Source: an uncultured Rivibacter sp.
GTDB lineage: Bacteria > Pseudomonadota > Gammaproteobacteria > Burkholderiales > Burkholderiaceae
NCBI GenBank assembly: GCA_946480925.1
Contig: CAMLLU010000010.1
Location: forward strand, 1 to 64,000
Length of the DNA stretch: 64,000 bases
Direction of reading: 5' to 3'
In this document: piece after piece, positions 42,177 through 51,213 of the stretch
How the letters are laid out: each line of letters opens with the position of its first letter
Numbering within the stretch: position 1 is the stretch's first letter
The notes under the pieces: generated by a model
The model's input: only the letters and a program-made list of their open reading frames with translations
Databases searched by the model: none
What the model was told of the DNA's origin: nothing
Program-made: the position numbers and the translations under genes

Positions 42177-45100
42177 ATGCCAGCCAACGCCGCCCGTCTG
42201 CCCTTTCCCTACCGCGACGAGAGCGCGGTGGTGCAGGCCAGCCTCGACAGCCTGCAAGGCGCGCTGCAGTGGCCCGCGGCCATGGCCGCCGCGAGGCCCT
42301 GGGTGCAGGCGGTGCGCGAAAGGCCGGCGCCGTTCTGGGCGCTCGAATCGCTGCTGCGCGAGTACCCCATCTCCAGCGCCGAGGGCCTGGCGCTCATGCG
42401 GCTGGCCGAAGCGCTGCTGCGCGTGCCCGATGCCGAAACCGCGGTCGCGCTCACCGCCGACCAACTGGGCCGTGCCCACTTCGACGGCGCCGGCAGCACC
42501 AGCCAGCACCGCATGCTCGCGTCGCTGTCGGCCAGCGCGATCAGCCTGTCGAAGAGGTTCCTGCCCGAAGGCGACCACCCGCCCGGGCTGCTGAAGCGCC
42601 TGGGTTCTCAAACCGTGGTGGCAGCCACGGTGCGCGCCATCCAGCTGCTGGGGCGCCAGTTCGTGCTGGGCCAGACCATCGGCGAGGCACTGGGCGAGGC
42701 GCACGCACAGCGCCGCCAGTACCCCAACCTGCGGTTCAGCTTCGACATGCTGGGCGAGGGCGCGCGCACCGAGGCCGATGCGAAGCGCTATCTCGCGGCC
42801 TACGTGCAGGCGCTCGACACCATCGCCGCCGGCCGCGCCGCGCAAAGCCCGCAGACGGCCGACGGCATCTCGATCAAGCTCTCGGCGCTGTTCTCGCGCT
42901 ACGAAGACGCGCAGCACGCGCGCGTGATGGCCGAGCTGCTGCCGCGCGTGCGCCAGTTGGTGGACACGGCCGCGCGCGCCAACCTCAACCTCACCATCGA
43001 CGCCGAAGAGAGCGACCGGCTCGAACTCTCGCTCGACGTGTTCGAGGCGCTGGCCGATCACATCGCTCAGCGGCACCCGCAATGGAGTGGTTTTGGTCTG
43101 GCGGTGCAGGCCTACCAGACGCGTGCGCTCGCCGTGGTGGAAGAGGTGGCGCGCATCGCCAGGGCACGCAACCTGCGCTTCATGGTGCGGCTCGTGAAGG
43201 GCGCCTACTGGGACGGCGAGATCAAGCGCGCGCAGGAGCTGGGCCTGCCGGGCTACCCGGTGTTCACGCACAAGCACCACACCGACATCTCCTACCTCGC
43301 CTGCGCGCGGGCCATGCTCGCCGAGGCGCCCTTCATCTACCCGCAGTTCGCCACGCACAACGCCGGCACCATCGCCGCCATCGTGCAGATGGCGCGCGCC
43401 GTCAATGCGCCGTTCGAGATGCAGCGCCTGCACGGCATGGGTGAGGGTGTGTACCGCGAGGCGCTGAAGGACTCGGCCATCGCCTGCCGCGTGTATGCGC
43501 CGGTAGGCCAGCACCGCGACCTGCTGGCCTACCTCGTGCGCCGCCTGCTGGAGAACGGGGCCAACTCGTCGTTCGTGCACCAGCTGTCCGACGAGGCCGT
43601 GGGCTTCGACGAGCTGCTGACCTCGCCGCTGCACCTCACCCGCGAGCCGGGCCAGCCCGCGCCGCTGCAGCTGTACGGCGCAGGCCGCGCCAACTCGGTG
43701 GGCGCCGACCTCGCCTGCGCGGCGATGCGTGAGCCGCTGCTGGCGGCTTACGGCCGCACCGAAGTGCCGGCCGTGGCAGAGGCCACGCACGCCACGGCCG
43801 CTGCAGCGATGGAGCAACTGCATGCCGCCTGGCCCGCATGGAACGCCGTGCCGGTGGTGCGCCGCGCCGCGATGCTGCGGCGCACGGCCGACCTGCTGGA
43901 AGCGCGCCTGCCCGAGTTCTGCGCGCTGCTGGTGAAAGAGGGCCGCAAGACCTGGGGCGACTGCGTGGCCGAGGTGCGCGAGGCGGTGGACTTCTGCCGC
44001 TACTACGCACAGCAGGCCGAAGAGCAGCTGCAGGCCGAGCAGGGCCGCGGCGCCTTCGTGTGCATCAGCCCGTGGAATTTCCCGCTCGCCATCTTTGCCG
44101 GCCAGGTGGTGGCCGCGCTGGTGGCCGGCAACACCGTGGCGGCCAAGCCGGCCGAGCAGACGCCCGGCGTGGCGCAGGCTTTCGTCGAACTGCTTCACGA
44201 AGCCGGCGTGCCGCGTGATGCGCTGCAGCTGCAGCACGGCGCCGGTGAAACGGTGGGCGCCGCGCTGGTGGCCCACCGGCATTGCGCCGGCGTGTGCTTC
44301 ACCGGCTCCACGCAAGTGGCGCAGATCATCGCGCGCACGCTGGCCGCGAAAGACGGCCCGCTCGTGCCGCTGATCGCTGAAACCGGCGGCCTGAACACGA
44401 TGATCGTGGACTCCACCGCGCTGTCCGAGCAGGTGATCGACGCGGTGGTGCAAAGCGCCTTCCGCTCGGCCGGCCAGCGCTGCTCGGCACTGCGTCTGCT
44501 GTGCGTGCACGACGAAGTGGCCGACGGCGTGATCGAAATGCTCGAGGGCGCGATGGCCGAGCTTGCAGTGGGCGAGCCCGGCGAGCTGGCCACCGACGTG
44601 GGACCGGTGATCGACGGCGAAGCCTTCGGGAATCTCTCGACCCACATCGAGCGCCTGCGGCGCGAAGCAAAGCTCATCGCCCGCACGCCGCTGCCGGCCG
44701 GGCAGCAAGGCCACTACATCGCGCCGGCGGCCTTCGAGCTCAACCGCGTGGCCGACCTGCAGCACGAGATCTTCGGCCCCGTGCTGCACGTGGTGCGCTG
44801 GAAGGGTGAAATCGATGCACTCGTCGCGCAGATCAATGCGCTGGGCTATGGCCTCACGCTGGGCGTGCAGACGCGCATCGACTCGCGCGCGCAGCGCGTG
44901 GCGCAGGCTGCCCGCGTGGGCAACGTCTACGTCAACCGCAACATGATCGGCGCGGTGGTGGGCGTGCAGCCTTTCGGTGGTGAAGGGCTGTCGGGCACCG
45001 GGCCCAAGGCCGGCGGGCCGTACTACCTGTGGCGTTTCTGCGCCGAGCCGTCCGTCGCGGCCGATGCTGCGCTGCCGCACGTCGCCGAGACGGTAGTGGC

Positions 45101-45782
45101 AGAAGGCCGCCATGCGGCCAACGATCTCGCTGCGGCGTGCCAGCGGTTGCAGCAGGGCCACGAACGCTGGCGCCACGTGAGCCCGGCCGAGCGCGCCGCT
45201 ACCGTGCGCCACGCTGCCAACGCACTGGGCGCCCCGGCCGCCGCGGCCTGCCTGCGCCTGGCCGACGAAGCCGAGCGCGTGCAACGCACGCTGGCCTTGC
45301 CAGGCCCCACCGGCGAAAGCAACGAACTGCGCCTGCATGGCCGCGGTGTGTTCGCCTGCCTCGCGGTGGGCGCGGGCGAGGCCGAGCTGGCGCCGGCGCT
45401 CGCGGGTGCACTGCTGGCGGGCAACAGCGTGGCGCTGGTGGCTGGTGCGAACGGCGGGCACGCGCTCGCCTCGCGCCTCGCGCAGGCCTTTACTGCTGGC
45501 GGCGTGCCGCAGGAAGCCCTGGCCGTGCTGCCCGCTACGGCGGCAGACGCATTGCTCGAGCAGCCCGTGCTGCATGGCGTGTGCATTGCAGCAGCCGGGC
45601 TCTCCGATGCGGCCCGTGCAGCGTCACGCAAGCTGGCGGCGCGCAGCGGCGCCATCCTGCCGCTGCTCGGCGCAGCCGAGGTGTGCGACCCACGGCGCCT
45701 GTTCCGCTTCAGCGCCGAGCAGACGCTGACCATCAATACCGCTGCGGCAGGGGGCAATGCTGCATTGCTGGCAGCGGGGTGA
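42177..45782 (+). CDS. putA: Bifunctional proline dehydrogenase / L-glutamate-gamma-semialdehyde dehydrogenase PutA
   Basis: 1201 residues. No N-terminal ribbon-helix-helix is present (it begins MPANAARLPFPYRDESAVVQASL), so this PutA is catalytic only. The FAD proline dehydrogenase barrel covers about 170-470 (RFMVRLVKGAYWDGEIKRAQELG, FATHNAGTIAAIVQMA). The aldehyde dehydrogenase domain covers about 540-960, with ISPWNFPLAIFAGQVVAALVAGNTVAAKPAEQTPG and the catalytic Cys in FRSAGQRCSALRLL. The extra C-terminal ~200 residues form a degenerate ALDH-like domain, as in type-B PutAs. It oxidises proline to glutamate, with proC and glutamate dehydrogenase downstream. Confidence 0.97.
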   Translation: MPANAARLPFPYRDESAVVQASLDSLQGALQWPAAMAAARPWVQAVRERPAPFWALESLLREYPISSAEGLALMRLAEALLRVPDAETAVALTADQLGRAHFDGAGSTSQHRMLASLSASAISLSKRFLPEGDHPPGLLKRLGSQTVVAATVRAIQLLGRQFVLGQTIGEALGEAHAQRRQYPNLRFSFDMLGEGARTEADAKRYLAAYVQALDTIAAGRAAQSPQTADGISIKLSALFSRYEDAQHARVMAELLPRVRQLVDTAARANLNLTIDAEESDRLELSLDVFEALADHIAQRHPQWSGFGLAVQAYQTRALAVVEEVARIARARNLRFMVRLVKGAYWDGEIKRAQELGLPGYPVFTHKHHTDISYLACARAMLAEAPFIYPQFATHNAGTIAAIVQMARAVNAPFEMQRLHGMGEGVYREALKDSAIACRVYAPVGQHRDLLAYLVRRLLENGANSSFVHQLSDEAVGFDELLTSPLHLTREPGQPAPLQLYGAGRANSVGADLACAAMREPLLAAYGRTEVPAVAEATHATAAAAMEQLHAAWPAWNAVPVVRRAAMLRRTADLLEARLPEFCALLVKEGRKTWGDCVAEVREAVDFCRYYAQQAEEQLQAEQGRGAFVCISPWNFPLAIFAGQVVAALVAGNTVAAKPAEQTPGVAQAFVELLHEAGVPRDALQLQHGAGETVGAALVAHRHCAGVCFTGSTQVAQIIARTLAAKDGPLVPLIAETGGLNTMIVDSTALSEQVIDAVVQSAFRSAGQRCSALRLLCVHDEVADGVIEMLEGAMAELAVGEPGELATDVGPVIDGEAFGNLSTHIERLRREAKLIARTPLPAGQQGHYIAPAAFELNRVADLQHEIFGPVLHVVRWKGEIDALVAQINALGYGLTLGVQTRIDSRAQRVAQAARVGNVYVNRNMIGAVVGVQPFGGEGLSGTGPKAGGPYYLWRFCAEPSVAADAALPHVAETVVAEGRHAANDLAAACQRLQQGHERWRHVSPAERAATVRHAANALGAPAAAACLRLADEAERVQRTLALPGPTGESNELRLHGRGVFACLAVGAGEAELAPALAGALLAGNSVALVAGANGGHALASRLAQAFTAGGVPQEALAVLPATAADALLEQPVLHGVCIAAAGLSDAARAASRKLAARSGAILPLLGAAEVCDPRRLFRFSAEQTLTINTAAAGGNAALLAAG

Positions 45783-45791
45783 CGAAGCGCC

Positions 45792-46187
45792 TCAGGCCGC
45801 GTGCTGGTAGCGGTATTCCTGCGTGACGCCGCCATAGCCATAGGCGCTGGCCCGCAGATCCGCGATGTGCACATACGAGTGTTCGGCCACCTCGCCCAGC
45901 AGCTCGCGCATCGCGGTGTGCACGGCATTGAGGTAGGCGGCCTTCTCTCGCTTGGTGTTGGTTTCGTCGGTGATGCTCACCATCCAGTGATAGCTGCGCT
46001 GGCCCTGGCCCGCCAGCGGCCGGCCGGCGATGAACCAGCGGCCGGGTTCGATGAAGTCGACCACCACGGCGGTGAGCTGCGGATCCTTGCCGAGCAGGCG
46101 CGCCGTCAGCTCGGTGGCTTGTTGCGCCACGCGGGCGGCCAGCGTGTCGTCCGCGGCGCCTGAGAGCTGAATGTGGGTGTAGGGCAT
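45792..46187 (-). CDS. Tautomerase-family protein
   Basis: 131 residues beginning MPYTHIQLSG, giving the N-terminal Pro that serves as catalytic base in the 4-oxalocrotonate tautomerase superfamily. The length is about twice that of a 4-OT subunit, consistent with fused or elongated tautomerases; KREKAAYLNAVHTAMRELLGEVAEHSYVHI resembles the second beta-alpha-beta unit. It is divergent from a LysR regulator (120 bp between starts), its likely controller. Its stop is 9 nt from the end of putA. Confidence 0.8.
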   Translation of the reverse strand: MPYTHIQLSGAADDTLAARVAQQATELTARLLGKDPQLTAVVVDFIEPGRWFIAGRPLAGQGQRSYHWMVSITDETNTKREKAAYLNAVHTAMRELLGEVAEHSYVHIADLRASAYGYGGVTQEYRYQHAA

Positions 46188-46307
46188 GTGCTGGGCTCCT
46201 GAATGGGGTTTCGTCGTGAGGGAAGCGTCGTGTTGACAGCTTCAGTCTAGGCAGCGAGCATCGTTCGATGAAGCAGATTGATTCGATGCCATTCATCAGA
46301 GACTGAG

Positions 46308-47150
46308 ATGACTGACCTGGACCCCGCCTGGCTGCGCAGCTTCGTCGCCATTGCACAGGCCGGCTCGGTGACGCGTGCGGCGCAGCAGGTCCACCGCACC
46401 CAGTCGGCCGTGAGCACGCACCTGCAGCAGCTCGAGGCCGCCGTCGGTGCGAGGCTGGTGGAGCGCACCACGCGCGCGCTGGCGCTCACGCCGCAGGGCG
46501 AGCGGTTCCTGCCGCATGCGCGCCAGCTGCTCGAGCTGCAGGCGCAAGCCCGTGCATCGGTGCTGCCTGTCGCAGCACAGCAGCCGGTGTTGCGGGTGGG
46601 CCTGAGCGAATACTTCTTCCCCGCCCGGCTGGGCGAGCTGCTCGGCGTGTTGCGTGGCGCCGTGCCGCAGGCGCGCTTCGAGCTCATGTGGTCGAACTCG
46701 GCGCCCTTGCTTCGCCTGTGGGAGGCCGGGGCCATGGACCTTGCCGTCGTCACCAGCCTGAAGCCCGTGGCCAGCGCGCGGCTGCTGCGGCGAGAGCCGC
46801 TGTCGTGGGTGGCGGCTGCCGGGTTCCGTGCCGCGCCGGAGGCCCCCACGCCGCTCGCGTTGCTCGGCCCCGAATGCCCGGTGCGCGAGATCGCGCTCAC
46901 CGCGCTGGCGCGCAGCGGCCGTGCGCACCACGTGCACGTCAGCTGCACCGGCAGCCAGGCGGCGGTGGCCGCCGTGCGTGCCGGCTGGGGCGTGGGCTGC
47001 CTCAATGCCTCGGCCATTCCGCCCGATCTCGAAGCCTGGGGCGGCGGGCGTACGCCTGCGTGGCCGTCGCCCGGGCGGCTCGCCTTCTACCTGCTGGCGC
47101 GGCCCGATGCGCGCGACGCCGCACGGGCGCTGCGCCAGTGGGCGGCCTGA
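46308..47150 (+). CDS. LysR-family transcriptional regulator
   Basis: 280 residues from ATG 46308. The N-terminal winged HTH LDPAWLRSFVAIAQAGSVTRAAQQVHRTQSAVSTHLQQLEAAVGARLVERTTRALALTPQG is a clear LysR signature. A shorter effector domain follows (VLRVGLSEYFFPARLGELLGVL..., GWGVGCLNASAIP). It faces the tautomerase gene across a 120-bp divergent region, the standard LysR target arrangement. proC follows 43 bp downstream with its own probable promoter. Confidence 0.92.
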   Translation: MTDLDPAWLRSFVAIAQAGSVTRAAQQVHRTQSAVSTHLQQLEAAVGARLVERTTRALALTPQGERFLPHARQLLELQAQARASVLPVAAQQPVLRVGLSEYFFPARLGELLGVLRGAVPQARFELMWSNSAPLLRLWEAGAMDLAVVTSLKPVASARLLRREPLSWVAAAGFRAAPEAPTPLALLGPECPVREIALTALARSGRAHHVHVSCTGSQAAVAAVRAGWGVGCLNASAIPPDLEAWGGGRTPAWPSPGRLAFYLLARPDARDAARALRQWAA

Positions 47151-47193
47151 GCCTTTCTTCCGCCTCCATCGCCCCCTCTCTAAACTGATCGAC

Positions 47194-48021
47194 ATGAACA
47201 CGACCTCGACCACCACTTCCCTGGCATTCATCGGCGGCGGCAACATGGCCAGCGCCATCATCGGCGGCCTCGTCAAGAGCGGCCGCCAGCCGGCCGACAT
47301 GCTGGTGATCGACCCGCACGAAGGCACCCGCGAACGCGTGCAGAAAGACTTCGGTGTGGCCGCCCTGGCGGCGCCGGATGCGTCGCTGGCAGGTGCCGGC
47401 CTGGTGCTGTGGGCCATCAAGCCGCAGCAATTCAAGGAAGCCGCGGCGGCCTGCGCGCCGTGGGTGAAGGGCGCGCTGCATCTGAGCGTGATGGCCGGCA
47501 TCCGCAGCGACGACATGGCGCGCCTGCTCGGCACCGAGCGCATCGTGCGCAGCATGCCCAACACGCCAGCGCTCATCGGCGCCGGCATTGCGGGGCTGTA
47601 TGCACGACCGGCAGTGGGCGCCGATGAAAAGCGCGACGCCGAAGCGCTGCTCGCGCCAACCGGCAGCACCTTGTGGGTGGAGCACGAGGCCGATCTCGAC
47701 GCAGTGACCGCGCTGTCGGGCTCGGGCCCGGCCTACGTGTTCTATTTCATCGAGGCGATGATGGCCGCGGCCGAGCAGATGGGCCTGTCGGCCGAGCAGG
47801 GCAAGACGCTCGCGATCGCCACCTTCGCCGGTGCCGCCGAGCTGGCGCGCCGCTCGCCGGAGCCGCCTTCGGTGCTGCGTGAGCGGGTCACGTCCAAGGG
47901 CGGCACCACCCATGCGGCGCTCACGGCCATGGAGGCCGCGGGCATGAAGGCCGCGTTCATCTCCGCCTTGCGTGCAGCGCAGCATCGTGCCAACGCGCTC
48001 GGCGACGAGTTCGGGCGCTGA
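47194..48021 (+). CDS. proC: Pyrroline-5-carboxylate reductase ProC
   Basis: 275 residues from ATG 47194. [21 protein letters not shown] is the NADPH-binding start; [53 protein letters not shown] and [20 protein letters not shown] are canonical ProC blocks. It catalyses the last step of proline synthesis, the reverse direction of PutA, which lies 1.4 kb upstream. TAAACT lies 7 nt before the ATG and no Shine-Dalgarno is visible, so it may be leaderless. Confidence 0.96.
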   Translation: MNTTSTTTSLAFIGGGNMASAIIGGLVKSGRQPADMLVIDPHEGTRERVQKDFGVAALAAPDASLAGAGLVLWAIKPQQFKEAAAACAPWVKGALHLSVMAGIRSDDMARLLGTERIVRSMPNTPALIGAGIAGLYARPAVGADEKRDAEALLAPTGSTLWVEHEADLDAVTALSGSGPAYVFYFIEAMMAAAEQMGLSAEQGKTLAIATFAGAAELARRSPEPPSVLRERVTSKGGTTHAALTAMEAAGMKAAFISALRAAQHRANALGDEFGR

Positions 48022-48314
48022 CTGGCGGCAGGTTTCGAAAGCGCTTAACCCTGGCGTCGTCGCCGGCACTGCACCGCTGCGCGCGGCGGGTGCCACACTG
48101 CCAGCGCTGTCTTGAGAGCAGGTTTGGGGCAGGTTTGAGGGCCGGTTCCGGCTTGATGAACATCGCTCGCGCAGGTCATGCAAACAAGGCATGGACCACC
48201 GTGACAAATTCGGTGGCCGCGCGCCTACAGTCCGGCCCCGAGCGCCGCGTGCGCCACAAGCGCCCGCGAACGAAATCGATGAACGCCAGCGCTCGAACAA
48301 CCAAAGGATCCGCC

Positions 48315-49622
48315 ATGAGCACCCCTTCGTCCAAGGATGGCCATACCCTGTCGTCCACGCTGTCCTACGTCAGCCCGTCACCCGAGAGCCCCTGGGGCAC
48401 CTACATCTCGCAGGTCGATCGCGTCGTGCCCTACCTGGGCAACCTGGCCCGCTGGGCGGAAACGCTGAAGCGGCCCAAGCGCGCACTGATCGTCGACTGC
48501 CCGATCGAGATGGACGACGGCAGCGTGGCCCACTTCGAGGGCTTCCGCGTACAGCACAACCTCTCGCGCGGTCCCGGCAAGGGCGGTGTGCGCTTCCACC
48601 CCGACGTGACGCTCGAGGAAGTGATGGCCCTGTCGGCCTGGATGACGGTGAAGTGCGCCGCGGTGAACCTGCCTTATGGCGGCGCCAAGGGCGGCGTCCG
48701 CGTCGACCCGTCGAAGCTGTCGCTCAAGGAACTGGAGAAGCTCACGCGCCGCTACACCAGCGAGATCGGCATCATCATCGGCCCGCAGCGCGACATTCCT
48801 GCGCCCGACGTCAACACCAACGCCCAGATCATGGCGTGGATGATGGACACCTACTCGATGAACGTGGGGGCCACGGCCACCGGCGTCGTCACCGGCAAGC
48901 CCATCCACCTGGGCGGCTCGCTGGGCCGCGTGAAGGCCACCGGCCGCGGCGTGTTCGTCACCGGCCGTGAAGCGGCCCGCCGCATCGGCCTGCCGCTGGA
49001 CGGCGCGCGCGTGGCGGTGCAGGGCTTCGGCAACGTGGGCAGTTCGGCGGCAGAGCTCTTCAACCAGGCCGGCGCCAAGATCATTGCGGTGCAGGACCAC
49101 ACCGGCACCATCTACAACGCCAACGGCCTCGACATGGCCGAGCTGATGCCCGTGCTGCGGCGCGAAGGCGGCGTCGGCAACTTCAAGGGCGCCGAGCGCA
49201 TCGACAACGAGTCGTTCTGGGACGTGCAGTGCGACGTCATGATCCCGGCCGCGCTGGAAGGGCAGATCAGTGCCGAGCGCGCGCGCCGCATCCAGGCCCG
49301 CCTGGTGCTCGAAGGCGCCAACGGCCCCACGGTGCCCGCAGCGGACGACATCCTCGGCGAGCGCGGCGTGCTGGTGGTGCCCGACGTGATCTGCAACGCC
49401 GGTGGCGTGACGGTGTCGTACTTCGAGTGGGTGCAGGACTTCAGCTCGTTCTTCTGGAGCGAAGACGAGATCAACGTGCGGCTCGACAAGATCATGGTCG
49501 ATGCGCTCAAGAAGATCTGGGATACCGCCGACCGCCACAAGATCAGCCTGCGCACCGCGACCTTCGCGGTGGCCTGCGAGCGCATCCTCATGGCGCGCGA
49601 GGAGCGCGGGCTCTACCCCTGA
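48315..49622 (+). CDS. gdhA: Glu/Leu/Phe/Val-type dehydrogenase (glutamate dehydrogenase)
   Basis: 435 residues from ATG 48315 (GGATC upstream). [32 protein letters not shown] carries the catalytic Lys; [27 protein letters not shown] and [17 protein letters not shown] (NAD-binding) follow, then ILVEGANGPT-type text and [21 protein letters not shown]. It interconverts glutamate and 2-oxoglutarate and probably feeds proline-derived glutamate from PutA into the TCA cycle. The 293-bp gap before it holds only a pair of GCAGGTTTG repeats (48118 and 48129). Confidence 0.94.
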   Translation: MSTPSSKDGHTLSSTLSYVSPSPESPWGTYISQVDRVVPYLGNLARWAETLKRPKRALIVDCPIEMDDGSVAHFEGFRVQHNLSRGPGKGGVRFHPDVTLEEVMALSAWMTVKCAAVNLPYGGAKGGVRVDPSKLSLKELEKLTRRYTSEIGIIIGPQRDIPAPDVNTNAQIMAWMMDTYSMNVGATATGVVTGKPIHLGGSLGRVKATGRGVFVTGREAARRIGLPLDGARVAVQGFGNVGSSAAELFNQAGAKIIAVQDHTGTIYNANGLDMAELMPVLRREGGVGNFKGAERIDNESFWDVQCDVMIPAALEGQISAERARRIQARLVLEGANGPTVPAADDILGERGVLVVPDVICNAGGVTVSYFEWVQDFSSFFWSEDEINVRLDKIMVDALKKIWDTADRHKISLRTATFAVACERILMAREERGLYP

Positions 49623-49637
49623 GCGGAAGAAGCCACC

Positions 49638-50153
49638 ATGGCCTCTTCGATCCGCCGCCCCCAGGTCTGCGTGCTCGGTAGCGCCGAGCTAGGTTCCAAG
49701 GCGTATGAGCTTGCCGCGCAGGCCGGCGCGGTGTTGGCCAGGCTCGGCATCACCGTGGTGAGCGGCTGTGGCAGCCCGGCCACCCGGGTCGCCGCCGAGC
49801 GCGCTGTTGAAGCCGGCGGCCTGGTCGTCAGCATCGTGCCGCCCGACGAGATGCCGCCGCCCGACTGGCCGGCCACGGTGGTCATCCCTTGCGGCATGGG
49901 CGACGCCCGCAACCTGCTCATGGCGCTGGCCGGCGATGCATGCATCGTCATCGGCGGGCGGGCCGGCACGATCTCGGAGGTCTGCCTGGCCTGGCTGCAC
50001 AAGCGCCCGCTGCTGCCGCTGGTGGGTTGTGGCGGCTGGTCCGACGACCTGCCGTCGAATCCGCCGGACGAGAGGCGCAACTCTGCCATCCTGCCGTGGA
50101 GCTCGCCGCAGGAGCTGGAGGCTCAGTTGCGCAAGCTGGAGCTGGTCAGCTAG
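49638..50153 (+). CDS. TIGR00725/SLOG-family Rossmann-fold protein
   Basis: 171 residues, LOG/SLOG-like: QVCVLGSAELGSKAYELAAQAGAVLARLGITVVSGCG at the N-terminus, then IPCGMGDARNLLMALAGDACIVIGGRAGTISEVCLAW, where GGRAGTISE replaces the PGGxGTxxE of lysine decarboxylase-like phosphoribohydrolases. The family is thought to bind nucleotides; no function is established. It begins 15 nt after the dehydrogenase stop on the same strand. Confidence 0.8.
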   Translation: MASSIRRPQVCVLGSAELGSKAYELAAQAGAVLARLGITVVSGCGSPATRVAAERAVEAGGLVVSIVPPDEMPPPDWPATVVIPCGMGDARNLLMALAGDACIVIGGRAGTISEVCLAWLHKRPLLPLVGCGGWSDDLPSNPPDERRNSAILPWSSPQELEAQLRKLELVS

Positions 50154-50190
50154 CCGATCAATCAGGCCCAGCCACGCCACCGCCCGCGCC

Positions 50191-50673
50191 ATGCTCATCG
50201 CACTGCTCACCCTGTTGCTCTGCGTTGGCGCCGGCGCCATTGGCGGCGTGTTCTTCGGCTTCTCTTCGTTCGTGATGCGCGCGCTGGCAAGCATTCCAGA
50301 CGAAGCGGGCATCGCGGCGATGCAGCGCATCAACGTGGTGGTGCTCAACCCCGTCTTCCTCGGCACGTTCGTTGGCACCGCCGTCGTCGGGGCGGTGGCC
50401 GCAGTCCTTGCGACCTCGTCGTGGTCGGCGCCCGGTTCGGCCTGGCTGCTCGGTGCCGCGGTGCTGTACGTGGTGGGTTGCTTCGGCGTCACGATGCGGT
50501 TCAACGTACCGCGCAACGAGCGGCTGGCGCGCCTGGCCCCCACCTCGTCTGAAGCGCGGGCGTATTGGCCGGCTTATGTGCGTGAGTGGACTTTCTGGAA
50601 CCATGTGCGCACCGTGGCGGCGCTGACCGCCTGTGCCTGCGCCGCGTGGGCGCTGGCGCGGCTCGTCGCGTAG
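50191..50673 (+). CDS. DUF1772 (anthrone oxygenase-like) membrane protein
   Basis: 160 residues with four hydrophobic helices (about 2-25, 50-75, 85-105 and 140-158) and the family pattern FFGFSSFVMRAL, AMQRINVVVLNPVFLGTFVGT, FNVPRNERLARL, WTFWNHVRTVAAL. DUF1772 proteins are small integral membrane proteins of mostly unknown role. It starts 37 nt after the preceding gene and probably shares its transcript. Confidence 0.85.
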   Translation: MLIALLTLLLCVGAGAIGGVFFGFSSFVMRALASIPDEAGIAAMQRINVVVLNPVFLGTFVGTAVVGAVAAVLATSSWSAPGSAWLLGAAVLYVVGCFGVTMRFNVPRNERLARLAPTSSEARAYWPAYVREWTFWNHVRTVAALTACACAAWALARLVA

Positions 50674-50707
50674 CGCCGTCGTGCCACCCGTTCACAGGAG
50701 GCCAGTC

Positions 50708-51121
50708 ATGGAGTTCCATCGCGGTCGTCTCGTCGACCACGTCCACCTGCGTGCCAGCGATCTCGAAGCCAGCAAGCGCTTCTACCGCGCGGTGCTGCAA
50801 GCGCTCGGCAAAGGCCAGGGCATACAGGAAGGGCCAGACCACTTCTCTGCCGACGAGCTGTGGATCGACCGGGCCGAGGGCCATGTGTCGTCGGTCCACC
50901 TGGCCTTCCAGGCAGCGGACCGTGCGGCAGTGGCAGCCTTCCATGTGGCGGCGCTCGCCCATGGCGGCAAGGATAACGGCGCTCCCGGCGAGCGCAGCTA
51001 CCACCCGGGCTACTACGCCGCTTTTGCATTGGACCCGGACGGCAACAACATCGAAGCCGTGTACCACGGCCCGGCCGAGCGGTCGGCCGAATCGGTGGTC
51101 CTGAGGCCCAAAGTCCCTTGA
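50708..51121 (+). CDS. VOC-family (glyoxalase/bleomycin-resistance fold) protein
   Basis: 137 residues from ATG 50708 with AGGAGG at 50697-50702. LVDHVHLRASDLEASKRFYRAVLQALG and GYYAAFALDPDGNNIEAVYHGP are the two beta-alpha-beta-beta-beta signatures, with metal-ligand candidates His (HVHL), His (VHLAF) and Glu (NNIEAVYHG). The substrate is unknown; members include glyoxalases and dioxygenases. It forms a run with the DUF1772 gene 34 nt upstream. Confidence 0.9.
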   Translation: MEFHRGRLVDHVHLRASDLEASKRFYRAVLQALGKGQGIQEGPDHFSADELWIDRAEGHVSSVHLAFQAADRAAVAAFHVAALAHGGKDNGAPGERSYHPGYYAAFALDPDGNNIEAVYHGPAERSAESVVLRPKVP

Positions 51122-51213
51122 CCGGCGCGGCGGAAACCGCCGGTTACCAGTAGCGGTCGGCAACCGGAGCTCGCAACGCGTTGTGCAGGCAAGTCCCACG
51201 ACGCAGGAGTTCC

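Noticed and set aside
42126..45575. Very long open frame (over 1100 codons) on the minus strand opposite putA
   Set aside because: It mirrors PutA codon structure in GC-rich DNA, has no recognisable domain and no ribosome site, and is low-complexity (His/Arg/Gln-rich). PutA on the plus strand is unambiguous.
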